From NCBI RefSeq assembly GCF_900142215.1, contig NZ_FRAC01000006.1, positions 62,001-126,000 of the forward strand: a DNA stretch of 64,000 bases. The letters run 5' to 3'. Below the pieces are notes generated by a model that had not been told where the DNA came from, made no database searches, and was given only the letters and a program-made list of their open reading frames with translations. How positions within the stretch are numbered: the first letter of the stretch is position 1; every line of letters starts with the position of its first letter. Positions 1 through 8,813 of this stretch are shown in pieces. The position numbers and the translations under genes are program-made. Source of the DNA: Anaerocolumna jejuensis DSM 15929. Its GTDB lineage: Bacteria > Bacillota > Clostridia > Lachnospirales > Lachnospiraceae.

Positions 1-60
1 CCTGATATACTTAAAAGAATATTAACACAAATTTTTGCTTTTTAGTGAAAGGAGAAGGTC

Positions 61-1605
61 ATGTTAAAAGTTAGAAAAAATGTGTTAAGAATGATTGCAG
101 GGCTACTCAGTTTTATAATTCTTTTAAGTGTATTCATTCTTCCGGCAATGGCAGTTAATGCTTATGGTCCTCTGACAATGTACACTGCCGAGCCGGCAGC
201 ATCTGTGCGGTATGGAACATTATATCCGCATGCAATTCAGCTTCAGTACCAGAACAACGGGGCTTATAATGGCAGGATGTATGCAACCTTTGAAAAATAC
301 ACCGTTGAGCCATTCACTTTTCCGGTATTTGAGAGCACTGACAGTGGTGCGTCATGGACACGGCTTCCTGATGTAACAGATGAGGTAAACGGATGGGGAT
401 TAAAACAGGAACCGCATTTGTTTGAGCTTCCCCAGGACATTGGAAGCCTGGAGAAGGGAACCATCATAATGATCGGCAATTCGGAACCTGCAGATGATTC
501 AAAAACTAAAATTGATATGTACAAGAGCACAGACCTCTGCAGGTCCTGGACCTTTGTAAGCTCAGTGGCTTCCGGCGGAAAAGCAGCAATGGGCACGGCC
601 AGTGCCATTTGGGAGCCATGGCTAATTGCAGCAAATAACAAATTAATTTGCTTTTATTCCGATGAGCGTGGCATGACCTCCGGCGGTCAAAAAATAGTTG
701 CACAGTCAACAACCGATGGAGTTAACTGGAGCCCTCCCTTTGATGTTTGCAATTTTTCTTCCCTGAATCCCAGTCACCGTCCCGGTATGCCAGTAGTTAC
801 AAAAATGGCCAACGGCCAGTATATAATGGTTTATGAGTACATAGGGTTACCGGGAGCACCCAATTACTATAAAATCACCTCAGATGCCGAAAACTGGTCT
901 CCGTCAGAGCGGGGAACAGTATACGGATACGGCGGAGATCCTTATGTCGCTGTTATGAAGGACGGTAAGGTGGTTGCCGGCGGTTACAATGATACAGGTA
1001 TATTTGTAAATGCAAATAATGGTACCGGCATTTGGACGAAACAGGCTGCCCCGTTGGCAAACGGCTACAGAAGATGCCTTGTGCCTTTAGCAAACGGAAG
1101 ACTGTTTATAATGAATGGCGGTCCTTTGAAAGAACCTGCTTTAAATTCTGTTACATATGCCGATATGCCTGTAAACGGAGTTGAGGGACAGAGTATATAT
1201 TTTAAGCTTATGAATAAAGCCGCCGGAAAAGCCCTTGACGGAATGGGGGATACAACAGCCGGCTCAAATGTATGTCAATTTGCGGAAAATGTAACGGATA
1301 ACCAATTATGGATTAATGTCGATTTGGGTAATGGCTATTTCGCCATACAAAACAAAGCCACGGGATTAAGATTGGACACTATGGGAAGAAAAACAGATGG
1401 AAGTATTGTTGGCCAATATACTGCCAGTTCAAGTTATAACCAGCAGTGGTCAATTGTATCCCAAGACGGAGATTACTGGAAGATCGTGAACCGCGCTACC
1501 GGTAAATGTCTTGATACCGGAGACCAGACAGGTGATGGTGCCCCCATGCAGCAATGGTACAGCAATTACAGTAATAATCAGCTCTGGCGCTTTTCATCAA
1601 ACTAA
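61..1605 (+). CDS. Secreted sialidase/GH93-fold glycan-active protein with C-terminal ricin-type lectin domain
   Basis: The 514-residue protein begins with a signal peptide (about residues 1-34, hydrophobic core followed by AMAVNA). Residues 40-370 look like a beta-propeller: there are Asp-box-like motifs at 92-99 (STDSGASW), 156-163 and 216-223 (STTDGVNW), plus a WEPW...YSDER stretch typical of GH93 exo-arabinanase and other BNR-repeat glycosidases. Residues 378-514 form a ricin-type beta-trefoil (CBM13-like), shown by three repeats ending in NQLW, NQQW and NQLW. It probably binds and trims plant or host glycans outside the cell. The start is set by AAAGGAGAAGGTC just upstream of ATG. Fold assignment is fairly sure; the substrate is inference. 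Confidence 0.75.
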   Translation: MLKVRKNVLRMIAGLLSFIILLSVFILPAMAVNAYGPLTMYTAEPAASVRYGTLYPHAIQLQYQNNGAYNGRMYATFEKYTVEPFTFPVFESTDSGASWTRLPDVTDEVNGWGLKQEPHLFELPQDIGSLEKGTIIMIGNSEPADDSKTKIDMYKSTDLCRSWTFVSSVASGGKAAMGTASAIWEPWLIAANNKLICFYSDERGMTSGGQKIVAQSTTDGVNWSPPFDVCNFSSLNPSHRPGMPVVTKMANGQYIMVYEYIGLPGAPNYYKITSDAENWSPSERGTVYGYGGDPYVAVMKDGKVVAGGYNDTGIFVNANNGTGIWTKQAAPLANGYRRCLVPLANGRLFIMNGGPLKEPALNSVTYADMPVNGVEGQSIYFKLMNKAAGKALDGMGDTTAGSNVCQFAENVTDNQLWINVDLGNGYFAIQNKATGLRLDTMGRKTDGSIVGQYTASSSYNQQWSIVSQDGDYWKIVNRATGKCLDTGDQTGDGAPMQQWYSNYSNNQLWRFSSN

Positions 1606-1619
1606 TTGTTAAAATAGAA

Positions 1620-1664
1620 GGAACCATGCTTATCTAATGTTATTATTAGTTTTGCTATGGTTCC
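1620..1664. terminator. Bidirectional intrinsic terminator
   Basis: GGAACCAT at 1620-1627 pairs with ATGGTTCC at 1657-1664, with an AT-rich loop. It lies between two convergent genes ending at 1605 and 1732, so it can serve both. Confidence 0.55.
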
Positions 1665-1731
1665 CCCTCTATTCCCACCTGATTATTTTGCTTTTTATTA
1701 CAACTATAAAATTATTAATAACTTTTATTCT

Positions 1732-2466
1732 TTATTCTCCCGGGCATTCCGCTTTTCTTGCGGCAGCTATGACTGTCAGATAATCCTGTATCAATTCCCT
1801 ATCCACACCCATTTTCTCCAGATACCGGTCGGCCAGTGTCTGCTTAAGTACCAGCAGCTGTTCCCTGTCACCTCCTATATCCGGTACCGGTGTGTATTGC
1901 ACCAGGTAAACTGTCCTGGCGATATCGTACAGATAATTACCGCGGCATACATTCATAAAATCTATTGCAATTGCTTTTCCGCCAGAAATGATTACATTAC
2001 CGGGGTGAAAATCTCCGTGGCAGAGAGTTTTTCCCTCAGGGAGCTTATGCAGCAGCTTAAGCATCTTTTCCTTTTCCTCAAACGTCAGGAAGGCTGACTC
2101 CTGGATATGATACCTTAGAAAATCCTTATAATCAGGAATATCCGTACTGGTATTGGCAAGAATTTCTTTATGCAGCCCTGCCAGGTAATCCGTGCACATT
2201 TCCAGATCCTTCGTAGCCAGCACCCTGTCAAGTAAGGATTCTCCGTCAATCCTGTCATATATAATGCCATACTGGCCTTCATATATTAATTTTCCGTAGG
2301 TTTTAGGTTTATTGAACTTCATGGGATTTACTATGACAGTGTTGCTGAATTCCCTGTCAACAACTTCCTCGGAATACCCCGGATGAAAGAGTTTCAGGAC
2401 TTTCCCCTCCTCCCATTGGTAAACAACTGCCGTATTTCCCGTACCAATTACAATGCCTTTCTCCAT
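1732..2466 (-). CDS. Aminoglycoside phosphotransferase (APH)-family small-molecule kinase
   Basis: The 244-residue protein has a protein-kinase-like fold. It shows a Gly-rich GTGNTAVVY N-terminus, KVLKLF with the candidate ATP-binding lysine near residue 25, the catalytic-loop motif HGDFHPGN at 150-157 and the metal-binding Asp in AIDFMN at 169. These are the APH/choline kinase family hallmarks, and the length is typical. The natural substrate cannot be told from sequence; many clostridial members act on small metabolites rather than drugs. GGAGAAGCT precedes the ATG. It is monocistronic and convergent with the upstream secreted protein gene. Confidence 0.75.
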   Translation of the reverse strand: MEKGIVIGTGNTAVVYQWEEGKVLKLFHPGYSEEVVDREFSNTVIVNPMKFNKPKTYGKLIYEGQYGIIYDRIDGESLLDRVLATKDLEMCTDYLAGLHKEILANTSTDIPDYKDFLRYHIQESAFLTFEEKEKMLKLLHKLPEGKTLCHGDFHPGNVIISGGKAIAIDFMNVCRGNYLYDIARTVYLVQYTPVPDIGGDREQLLVLKQTLADRYLEKMGVDRELIQDYLTVIAAARKAECPGE

Positions 2467-2682
2467 AGCTTCTCCAATCTGGTTTTATATTTGATGTACT
2501 CAAAATTCTAATTGTAATAAATATGTTTATTATATAGTAAAGAATAAATTCTTTCCAGAAAAATATTAAACTATAACCCCTGAAATAGCAAGGTTAGCGT
2601 AAGACCGGGAGAGTGGCAGCGGCAGAGAACCAGTAAAATGTAGTGACTGCTGCAGAACGTATATTGATGAATCCTCATAAAT

Positions 2683-2731
2683 AAAAACCATGTATATAAA
2701 AGAATTCATTCCGTATTTATACATGGTTTTT
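2683..2731 (-). terminator. Hairpin terminator downstream of the rib operon (gene-free stretch 2467-2796)
   Basis: AAAAACCATGTATA at 2683-2696 pairs perfectly with 2718-2731. It is the only clear structure in the 330-bp gap between ribH and the kinase gene. The A/T ends of the stem give a T run in either direction, so it probably ends riboflavin operon transcripts. A 62-codon open frame across it does not look coding. Confidence 0.55.
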
Positions 2732-2796
2732 AATTTATTCAAGGATTTATTCATTTTCTAACAGCCCATTGTTTTATAAAAAAATACAAGCTTATC

Positions 2797-3264
2797 TTAT
2801 CCCTCGATTTCGCGGATCAAATTTACCATTTCAATGGCCCCGGCAGCGCAGTCAAAGCCTTTATTGCCTGCTTTTGTACCGGCACGCTCAATTGCCTGCT
2901 CGATATTTTCTGTGGTTAACACCCCAAACATAACAGGAATTCCGCTGTGAAGGGCCACATTCGCGATGCCCTTAGAAACCTCATTGCAGACATAATCATA
3001 GTGGCTCGTACTTCCGCGGATTACGGCGCCAAGGCAGATTACCGCGTCATACTTACCACAGGATGCCATTTTAGAAGCAATCAGGGGAATTTCAAAGGCA
3101 CCGGGAACCCATGCAACTTCAACATCCTCCTCTAGGACATCATGGCGTTTTAAGCAATCCAGGGCACCAGTCAGCAGCTTTGATGTTATAAACTCATTGA
3201 AACGTGCGGCAACAATACCGATTTTAATTTCCTTTGATACTAACTTTCCTTCAAATACTTTCAT
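2797..3264 (-). CDS. ribH: 6,7-dimethyl-8-ribityllumazine synthase
   Basis: The 155-residue protein catalyses condensation of 5-amino-6-ribitylaminouracil with 3,4-dihydroxy-2-butanone 4-phosphate, the penultimate step of riboflavin synthesis. Family motifs are clear: IGIVAARFNEFIT near the N-terminus, WVPGAFEIPL, CLGAVIRGSTSHYDYVC and GIPVMFGVLT. The length is standard for a capsid-forming lumazine synthase. It is the last gene of the riboflavin operon, starting 14 bp after ribBA, with a GGAGAGG ribosome binding site in the gap. Confidence 0.97.
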   Translation of the reverse strand: MKVFEGKLVSKEIKIGIVAARFNEFITSKLLTGALDCLKRHDVLEEDVEVAWVPGAFEIPLIASKMASCGKYDAVICLGAVIRGSTSHYDYVCNEVSKGIANVALHSGIPVMFGVLTTENIEQAIERAGTKAGNKGFDCAAGAIEMVNLIREIEG

Positions 3265-3278
3265 GTGAACCTCTCCTT

Positions 3279-4478
3279 TTAATAATGTAATATATGACCC
3301 ATTTTTTCCTGTTTTGTTTTCAAATAGAATAAGTCATAAGGGTTAGCTTCCGCCTGAATCGGAACACGTTCTGTTATTTCCAGCCCAAAGTCAGAAAGCT
3401 CATATACCTTTTGGGGGTTATTCGTCAGAAGACGAAGAGTCCTTGCTCCTAAATGCCGCAGAATCTGCGCACCGATATAGTATTCCCGCAAATCGCCGTC
3501 AAAGCCCAGGGCAAGATTTGCCTCCAGGGTGTCCAGGCCATGGTCCTGTAATTCATAAGCACGAAGCTTATTCACCAGCCCGATTCCGCGGCCCTCCTGA
3601 CGCATATAAAGAAGCACGCCGCGCCCTTCCTTTTCAATCTGTGCCATTGCGGCGGCAAGCTGCTGCCCGCAATCGCAGCGGAGAGAGCCGAAGGCGTCTC
3701 CTGTGAGGCATTCGGAGTGGACACGGCACAGCAGCTCCCTGCCATCTCCAATGTCACCCTTGACAAGAGCTACATGGTGTTCGCCATTTAACTTGTTCAC
3801 ATAGCAGTGAGCCGTGAAATCACCGTACTTCGTGGGCATACTGTTCACAGAGGTTCGGACCACGAGAGTATCATTTTTCTTGCGGTATTCCTGCAATGCT
3901 TTAATCGTAATGAATATGATATCCCATTCCTTTGCCAAATCTGCCAGAGCAGGTGTACGCATCATGGTACCGTCTTCCCCCATGATTTCACAGCACAAAC
4001 CGCATTCCTTCAATCCCGCAAGCCGCATTAAATCCACTGTTGCTTCGGTATGCCCGCCACGCTCCAGAACTCCGTTTTTCTTTGCCTGAAGAGGGAACAT
4101 ATGCCCCGGCCGGCGAAAATCTTCCGGCTTTGAGCTTTCGTCCACACACTTCATAGCGGTAACAGAGCGTTCTGCCGCAGATATACCGGTGGTGTTTCCT
4201 GCATAATCTACTGACACAGTGAATGCGGTATGATGATTATCCATATTTTCTGTGACCATCTGGGGAAACTTCAGCCACTCACATATTTCTCCGCTCATGG
4301 GCATGCAAATCAGCCCCTTGCCATGAGTTGCCATAAAATTGATATTTTCCGTGGTGGCAAATTGGGCCGCGCAGATAAAGTCACCCTCGTTTTCCCGGCC
4401 CTCATCATCCGTAACAAGTATAATTTTTCCCTTACGCAAAGCGTCCAGCGCTTCTTCAACCGAATTGTATTGAAACAT
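3279..4478 (-). CDS. ribBA: Bifunctional 3,4-dihydroxy-2-butanone-4-phosphate synthase / GTP cyclohydrolase II
   Basis: The N-terminal half (about residues 1-200) is the RibB domain, with the acidic metal-binding loop DDEGRENEGDF and HGKGLICMP. The C-terminal half is the RibA GTP cyclohydrolase II domain, with zinc-binding cysteines in HSECLTGDAFGSLRCDCG and the RQEGRGIGL nucleotide loop. Together they make both precursors of lumazine from ribulose 5-phosphate and GTP. I chose the ATG at 4478 because AGGAGGG lies about 8 nt before it; an ATG 6 nt upstream sits too close to that site. It lies 12 bp after ribE in the operon. Confidence 0.96.
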   Translation of the reverse strand: MFQYNSVEEALDALRKGKIILVTDDEGRENEGDFICAAQFATTENINFMATHGKGLICMPMSGEICEWLKFPQMVTENMDNHHTAFTVSVDYAGNTTGISAAERSVTAMKCVDESSKPEDFRRPGHMFPLQAKKNGVLERGGHTEATVDLMRLAGLKECGLCCEIMGEDGTMMRTPALADLAKEWDIIFITIKALQEYRKKNDTLVVRTSVNSMPTKYGDFTAHCYVNKLNGEHHVALVKGDIGDGRELLCRVHSECLTGDAFGSLRCDCGQQLAAAMAQIEKEGRGVLLYMRQEGRGIGLVNKLRAYELQDHGLDTLEANLALGFDGDLREYYIGAQILRHLGARTLRLLTNNPQKVYELSDFGLEITERVPIQAEANPYDLFYLKTKQEKMGHILHY

Positions 4479-4490
4479 GTGCATTCCCTC

Positions 4491-5138
4491 CTAAAATCCA
4501 TATTTTTCGATAAATTCTTTTGTCAAAGTGTTCTCTGTCTTTGGAACAGCAGAAGTTCCGAAGAGTTTTTCAATGTATTTTCCTACAAGGTCATTTTCCA
4601 GGTTAACCTTATCTCCAAGGGCTTTTTGGGAAAGAATTGTAGATTTGACTGTGTGTGGAATGGCTGAGATACTAAAATCCTCACCGCTCACACTGGCAAT
4701 TGTCAGGCTTATGCCATCAACAGCAATGGAGCCTTTTTCAATGATGTACCTTAAAATGCGTTCCTGAGCACGGAAAGTGTACCAGACAGCATTGTCTTCT
4801 TTATGGATTTTGCTAATGACCCCAACCCCGTCGATATGCCCGGAAACCATATGCCCGCCAAAGCGTCCGTTTACAGGCATGGCCCGTTCCAAGTTAACAG
4901 GACTTTTCCTTTTCAGGCTGCCCAATGAAGAACGGTTCAATGTTTCGTGCATGACATCAGCTTGAAAGGTATCTCCTGAACAGCCTGTTACAGTCAGGCA
5001 TACGCCGTTTACCGCAACACTGTCACCAAGGTTCAGGTCATTGAATATAACCTTTCCTTGAATGGTAAGTACAGAGGACTGGGCACCTTTACGGATTTCT
5101 TTCAAAATACCGATTTCCTCAATTATTCCTGTAAACAT
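4491..5138 (-). CDS. ribE: Riboflavin synthase, alpha chain
   Basis: The 215-residue protein converts two molecules of 6,7-dimethyl-8-ribityllumazine to riboflavin. It has the invariant MFTGIIEEIG start and two lumazine-binding repeats (about 1-97 and 98-200), each with a VNGVCLTV or VDGISLTI signature. The first 16 bp overlap the end of ribD, which suggests translational coupling. Length and motifs match the family exactly. Confidence 0.97.
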   Translation of the reverse strand: MFTGIIEEIGILKEIRKGAQSSVLTIQGKVIFNDLNLGDSVAVNGVCLTVTGCSGDTFQADVMHETLNRSSLGSLKRKSPVNLERAMPVNGRFGGHMVSGHIDGVGVISKIHKEDNAVWYTFRAQERILRYIIEKGSIAVDGISLTIASVSGEDFSISAIPHTVKSTILSQKALGDKVNLENDLVGKYIEKLFGTSAVPKTENTLTKEFIEKYGF

Positions 5139-6226
5139 GGATATGCCACCTCACTTTCAATCAGGATATCCTCACCTAACCGTGAGATGGTGCTGTTTGT
5201 GAGACAGAAAGCAGTTTCGGGGCTTTCCGCCCCTTTTCCGGATATGGGTGTTCTCGCCTCCAAGCCTCCAAGCAGCTTGGGAGATATATATGCCTGAACC
5301 TTGTTTACAATACCGCTGTTCAGAGCCGACCAGTTCAGCATACCTCCGCCTTCCAGAAGAATACTGTCGATGCTTTCTTCTCCGAGTTTCGTCATTAGTT
5401 CACAGAGCTCCAGATGGCCGTCTTTTTCCGTGACAGGGAGTATGCGGCAGCCTGCTTTGATATATGGAGCATATTTTCCGGTGTCACGGCAGGCCGTAGC
5501 AATTATTGCAGGCACAGCGCCGGCTGTTTTCACGATATTTGAATCCAGCGGTGTACGCAAATGAGTGTCACAAATAATCCGGACCGGGTTTCTTCCATTT
5601 TCAAGCCGGCAGGTCAGAAGGGGATTATCCGCAAGTACGGTACCAATGCCTGTCATAATGGCAGAGTAGTACAGGCGGTCCTGGTGCACTTTTTTACGTG
5701 CCGGCTCCCCTGTGATCCATTTTGATTTTCCGGTGTAGGCGGCCGTTTTCCCATCCATTGTCATGGCATATTTCATGACCACATATGGCTGTTTGGTTTG
5801 GATGTAATGAAAAAATACCTCATTGAGCTTTCTGCATTCCTGCTCCAAAACTCCCTCTGTAACTTCAATGCCCTGCTGCCGAAGCTGTTCGATTCCTTTC
5901 CCGGCCACCATGGGATTTGGGTCCTTGCAGCCGATAACAACCTTTTCAATGCCGCTTTGGAGAATAGCCTCTGTACAGGGAGGCGTTTTGCCAAAGTGGC
6001 AGCAGGGCTCCAAGGTGACGTAAAGCACCCCGCCTGCCGGGGCTTCCCTGCAGCCGGCAAGCGCATTACGTTCTGCGTGAAGCCCGCCGTACCTTTCATG
6101 ATATCCCTGACCGATGATTTTATTGTCCTTCACAATAACGGCACCTACCATTGGATTGGGATTTACAAAACCTTTTCCTTTTTCCGCCAGTTCCAGTGCC
6201 ATGCGCATGTACTCTGTGTTTTCCAT
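5123..6226 (-). CDS. ribD: Bifunctional diaminohydroxyphosphoribosylaminopyrimidine deaminase / reductase
   Basis: The 367-residue protein performs the second and third steps of riboflavin synthesis. The N-terminal cytidine-deaminase-like domain (1-145) has the zinc motif HAERNAL and PCCHFGKTPPC. The C-terminal dihydrofolate-reductase-like domain (about 147-360) has TMDGKTA, SKWITG and LLEGGG. The start is preceded by AGGAGG with a 7-nt gap. It is the first gene of ribD-ribE-ribBA-ribH and is under FMN riboswitch control. Confidence 0.97.
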   Translation of the reverse strand: MENTEYMRMALELAEKGKGFVNPNPMVGAVIVKDNKIIGQGYHERYGGLHAERNALAGCREAPAGGVLYVTLEPCCHFGKTPPCTEAILQSGIEKVVIGCKDPNPMVAGKGIEQLRQQGIEVTEGVLEQECRKLNEVFFHYIQTKQPYVVMKYAMTMDGKTAAYTGKSKWITGEPARKKVHQDRLYYSAIMTGIGTVLADNPLLTCRLENGRNPVRIICDTHLRTPLDSNIVKTAGAVPAIIATACRDTGKYAPYIKAGCRILPVTEKDGHLELCELMTKLGEESIDSILLEGGGMLNWSALNSGIVNKVQAYISPKLLGGLEARTPISGKGAESPETAFCLTNSTISRLGEDILIESEVAYPCLQE

Positions 6227-6240
6227 GCAACACCTCCTAA

Positions 6241-6274
6241 AAAAGAAAATACCTTGAATATAAAATCCAAGGCA
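6241..6274 (-). terminator. Second hairpin between FMN riboswitch and ribD
   Basis: On the minus strand a 10-bp stem (6265-6274 with 6250-6259, including two G-U pairs) is followed by TTTTCTTTT. It sits directly before the ribD ribosome binding site. It could be an additional terminator or a structure influencing ribD translation. Confidence 0.5.
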
Positions 6275-6337
6275 TTTTTTAGATGTACACAGGCTTATTG
6301 CAGCTATGTGATCCGGTTTTTACTGTTCACACTGTAC

Positions 6338-6372
6338 AAAAAAAGCTCTGAAATGGTAAATCATTCCAGAGC
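6338..6372 (-). terminator. FMN riboswitch-associated intrinsic terminator
   Basis: On the minus strand GCTCTG pairs with CAGAGC as the base of a 28-nt imperfect hairpin (6345-6372), followed by seven T residues (6338-6344). Its place between aptamer and ribD makes it the likely expression platform: FMN binding favours termination. Confidence 0.75.
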
Positions 6373-6410
6373 AATCATACAAATAGGCGCGTAAAACGCG
6401 AACATCTTTT

Positions 6411-6517
6411 TTCTTCTTTCATCCAGACTTTACTGTCGGCTTCGGAGTTTCACCGAATCATGCCTTGCGGCTCGTGGGCTATACCACCGGTAGGGAAATG
6501 AACCCTGCCCTGAAGCT
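6411..6517 (-). promoter_or_regulatory. FMN riboswitch (RFN element)
   Basis: Read on the minus strand, the element contains the conserved blocks GGGCAGGGT, TCCCTACCGGTGGTATAG, CCCACGAGCC, GGTGAAACTCCGAAGCCGAC and GTCTGGATGAAAGAAG in canonical order. These are the RFN signature. It lies between a strong promoter and ribD and will repress the riboflavin operon when FMN is plentiful. Confidence 0.96.
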
Positions 6518-6533
6518 ATATTCAATTGCCGTT

Positions 6534-6562
6534 ATTATATTCTTATTGTATTCAATTGTCAA
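6534..6562 (-). promoter_or_regulatory. Vegetative promoter of the riboflavin operon
   Basis: On the minus strand TTGACA (6557-6562) and TATAAT (6534-6539) are separated by exactly 17 bp. This is a perfect sigma-A consensus, ending about 17 bp upstream of the riboswitch. Confidence 0.85.
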
Positions 6563-6736
6563 TAATTATATTTGACTCTCATAACAATTTATTTTTGCCT
6601 CTCATTACAATTATTAGTCTGGTAATATGCTATATCTATTTAGATATTTATCTAATTGCACTTGACATTACATTTTTGTATGTATTATAATATCAAAAAC
6701 AATGATTTGATATCCATCTAATCAAAAGGAGCGAAT

Positions 6737-7732
6737 ATGGATTCTGAATTAATAAAAAAAATAGTAAAATCCAGCGGTGTAAGGGAAGGAGAACTGATAT
6801 TGGTTCAATTATGGGGAGAAGATTCTGATATTACTATTATGCATGACTTTGCTGTGGCGGTAGCAGAACTTGGAGCCTCACCTCTGGAATTACAGCAGTC
6901 AAGAAGCCACAACAGGAATATTTTTTCGGCAGCAAAAGAAGCATGCTTTCCTGAAAGATATTATTCTATCTTTGAGAAAGTGGATGCCGTTCTGGATGTA
7001 TTTACCTATCAACCGGTAGTATTGAATTATGAAATTTCAAAGGAGCAAATGAATTATTACAGGAATTATATGAGGAAACTCTTTGAGACTCTGATGAAGA
7101 AAAAAAGATTTACCCAAATCCGTATTCCCACGGCAGAAAATGCCCGGGAGTCAGATTTGGATATAGAGGATTATATCAAACGGATGACAAAGGCCTATGA
7201 CATTGATTACATAAAATTAAGTGAAATTTGTGAAAAGAAGATAGCAGAATTAAAGGCAGCCAGAGAAATCCTTCTGCATACCGGTGATAATTGCAGCTTA
7301 AAACTGGTAATGGGGGACAGGAACTGGATTGCTGACTGCGGTGACGGGGATTGGCCCTGCGGTGAGGTTTATATAGCCCCAATAGAAGAAAAAACTGCCG
7401 GAAAAGTATTTTACAATAAATTGTTTATAGAAAATACAGGAGTATTTGAAAAGGTAATATTAACGGTGGAAGAGGGTATCGTTATTAGCAGTAATCAGGA
7501 AAAGGTCAATGATTTTATTAAAAATTGTGCAAAAGAGAGCTTAACTGTTTGTGAGCTTGGCTTTGGCTGCAATGAAAACATTACCGGTTTGTGCGGTTAT
7601 GCGGTATTGGATGAAAAAATGGCAGATTCCTTCCATATAGCAATTGGTGACAACAGAATGTTCGGCGGAAAAAATAAAGCTGACCTTCATATGGATTTTG
7701 TAGGTATTGCAGAGATAGAAATAATCAATTAG
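6737..7732 (+). CDS. M29-family (AmpS-like) metallo-aminopeptidase homologue
   Basis: The 331-residue protein resembles the thermophilic aminopeptidase M29 family. The recognisable elements are PCGEVYIAP (about 212-220), ELGFGCNENITG and the C-terminal block beginning HIAIGDNRMFGG and ending with HMDFVG. These carry the metal-binding Glu, His and Asp residues of the family. At 331 residues it is shorter than the usual roughly 410. A good site (AAAAGGAGCGAAT) precedes ATG. It heads a tight three-gene unit with a hypothetical protein and an ArsR/DUF2087 regulator. Peptidase activity is inference. Confidence 0.65.
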   Translation: MDSELIKKIVKSSGVREGELILVQLWGEDSDITIMHDFAVAVAELGASPLELQQSRSHNRNIFSAAKEACFPERYYSIFEKVDAVLDVFTYQPVVLNYEISKEQMNYYRNYMRKLFETLMKKKRFTQIRIPTAENARESDLDIEDYIKRMTKAYDIDYIKLSEICEKKIAELKAAREILLHTGDNCSLKLVMGDRNWIADCGDGDWPCGEVYIAPIEEKTAGKVFYNKLFIENTGVFEKVILTVEEGIVISSNQEKVNDFIKNCAKESLTVCELGFGCNENITGLCGYAVLDEKMADSFHIAIGDNRMFGGKNKADLHMDFVGIAEIEIIN

Positions 7733-7743
7733 GAGAGAAGCGT

Positions 7744-8124
7744 ATGTATAACAATGAGAAAACGGAATTTTTAGAATATCTGGAGTTATCTCTTAAAAGC
7801 TCAGAGGAGGAAATAAAGGAGCTTTCAGGAGAGGATAGAAATGATGAAGCCAATCATGTAAAAGTAAAGGCTAACATCTTTCAGATATTTAAAACAGTAT
7901 TTTTAGGAGTAGTAAATCAAAAGGCTCTTGATAAAGAAGAGGTCAAAAATTTATTTCAGGCTAAAACGGAAAGCATACCAGCAAATTGGAAAAAATCCCT
8001 TGAGAATGCCAGGGCCTTTAAGGATACGGAAAAGACTATGATTGAAGAAATCAAACTGCAAACGCTGGAAGAAATAAGAACTACCTTTTTAAGGATTTGG
8101 GAGGAACAGTATGACAGAGACTGA
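7744..8124 (+). CDS. Hypothetical protein in regulator operon
   Basis: The 126-residue charged, mostly helical protein has no signal peptide or membrane segment and I do not recognise the family. It is preceded by AGGAGAGAAGCGT, follows the aminopeptidase-like gene by 11 bp, and its last 14 bp overlap the next gene. It is therefore translationally coupled to the ArsR-type regulator and is probably a partner of its neighbours. Confidence 0.75.
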   Translation: MYNNEKTEFLEYLELSLKSSEEEIKELSGEDRNDEANHVKVKANIFQIFKTVFLGVVNQKALDKEEVKNLFQAKTESIPANWKKSLENARAFKDTEKTMIEEIKLQTLEEIRTTFLRIWEEQYDRD

Positions 8125-8662
8125 TGCATTAAAATTGTTCAAATGCCTGGCAGATAAATCAAGAATGAGGATTTTAAAATCTCTGATAATAGAAGACATG
8201 TATGTAGAAAGACTGTCCGAAAGATTGGATCTTACGCCTGCCACTATTTCCTTTCACTTAAAAAAATTAGAGGATGCAGGCGCTGTCACTGCCTATAAGG
8301 ACCAATATTATATGATGTATTCTTTATGCAAGGATATTTTTATGACAAATATTTTAGAAATAATAAAGGAAGAAGCAGGGGATGCAAAGGAACAGGAGGA
8401 ACGTGACAATAACTATCGGCAAAAGGTATTAGACTCCTTTTTCGAATATGGAAAATTGAAGACAATACCAGCACAACGGAAAAAAGAGCGTATTGTATTA
8501 GAAGAAATCACTAAATCCTTTGAAAAAGGAAGAGAATATACGGAGCGGGAAATAAATATTATTATCGCTGACTTTCACGATGACTTTTGCACCCTGCGAA
8601 GGGATATGATTTCTGAGGGATTGTTGGAAAGAAAAGATAATATCTACAGGGTTTGTCAGTAA
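8111..8662 (+). CDS. ArsR-type winged-helix regulator with C-terminal DUF2087 domain
   Basis: The 183-residue protein has an N-terminal ArsR-like winged helix (about 1-75; LFKCLADKSRMRILKSL, then LTPATISFHLKKLEDAGAV as recognition helix region). A C-terminal DUF2087-type domain follows (about 100-180; RKKERIVLEEITKSF, YTEREINIII, FCTLRRDMISEGLLER). There is no ArsR metal-binding cysteine pair, so it is unlikely to be a metal sensor. It probably regulates its own operon. GGGAGGAACAGT lies ahead of the ATG. Confidence 0.85.
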   Translation: MTETDALKLFKCLADKSRMRILKSLIIEDMYVERLSERLDLTPATISFHLKKLEDAGAVTAYKDQYYMMYSLCKDIFMTNILEIIKEEAGDAKEQEERDNNYRQKVLDSFFEYGKLKTIPAQRKKERIVLEEITKSFEKGREYTEREINIIIADFHDDFCTLRRDMISEGLLERKDNIYRVCQ

Positions 8663-8813
8663 AATTAATCGACTTCCTCCTTTACTTATGGTAAAATGTT
8701 ACTTAATAATCACACAGACAGCATGCATAACGAGGTATTAATATTACAAAAGGATATTCAGCTGGAATTTCAGCTGGTACATAAAATAACCGGATACCAA
8801 AATTTTTGCAAGC

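Noticed and set aside
2566..2754. 62-codon minus-strand frame downstream of ribH
   Set aside because: It runs through the terminator hairpin at 2683-2731 and lacks a ribosome binding site; a T-box resemblance (GAGAGTGGCAGCGGC) was also dropped because the AGGGTGG-ACCGCG core is absent.
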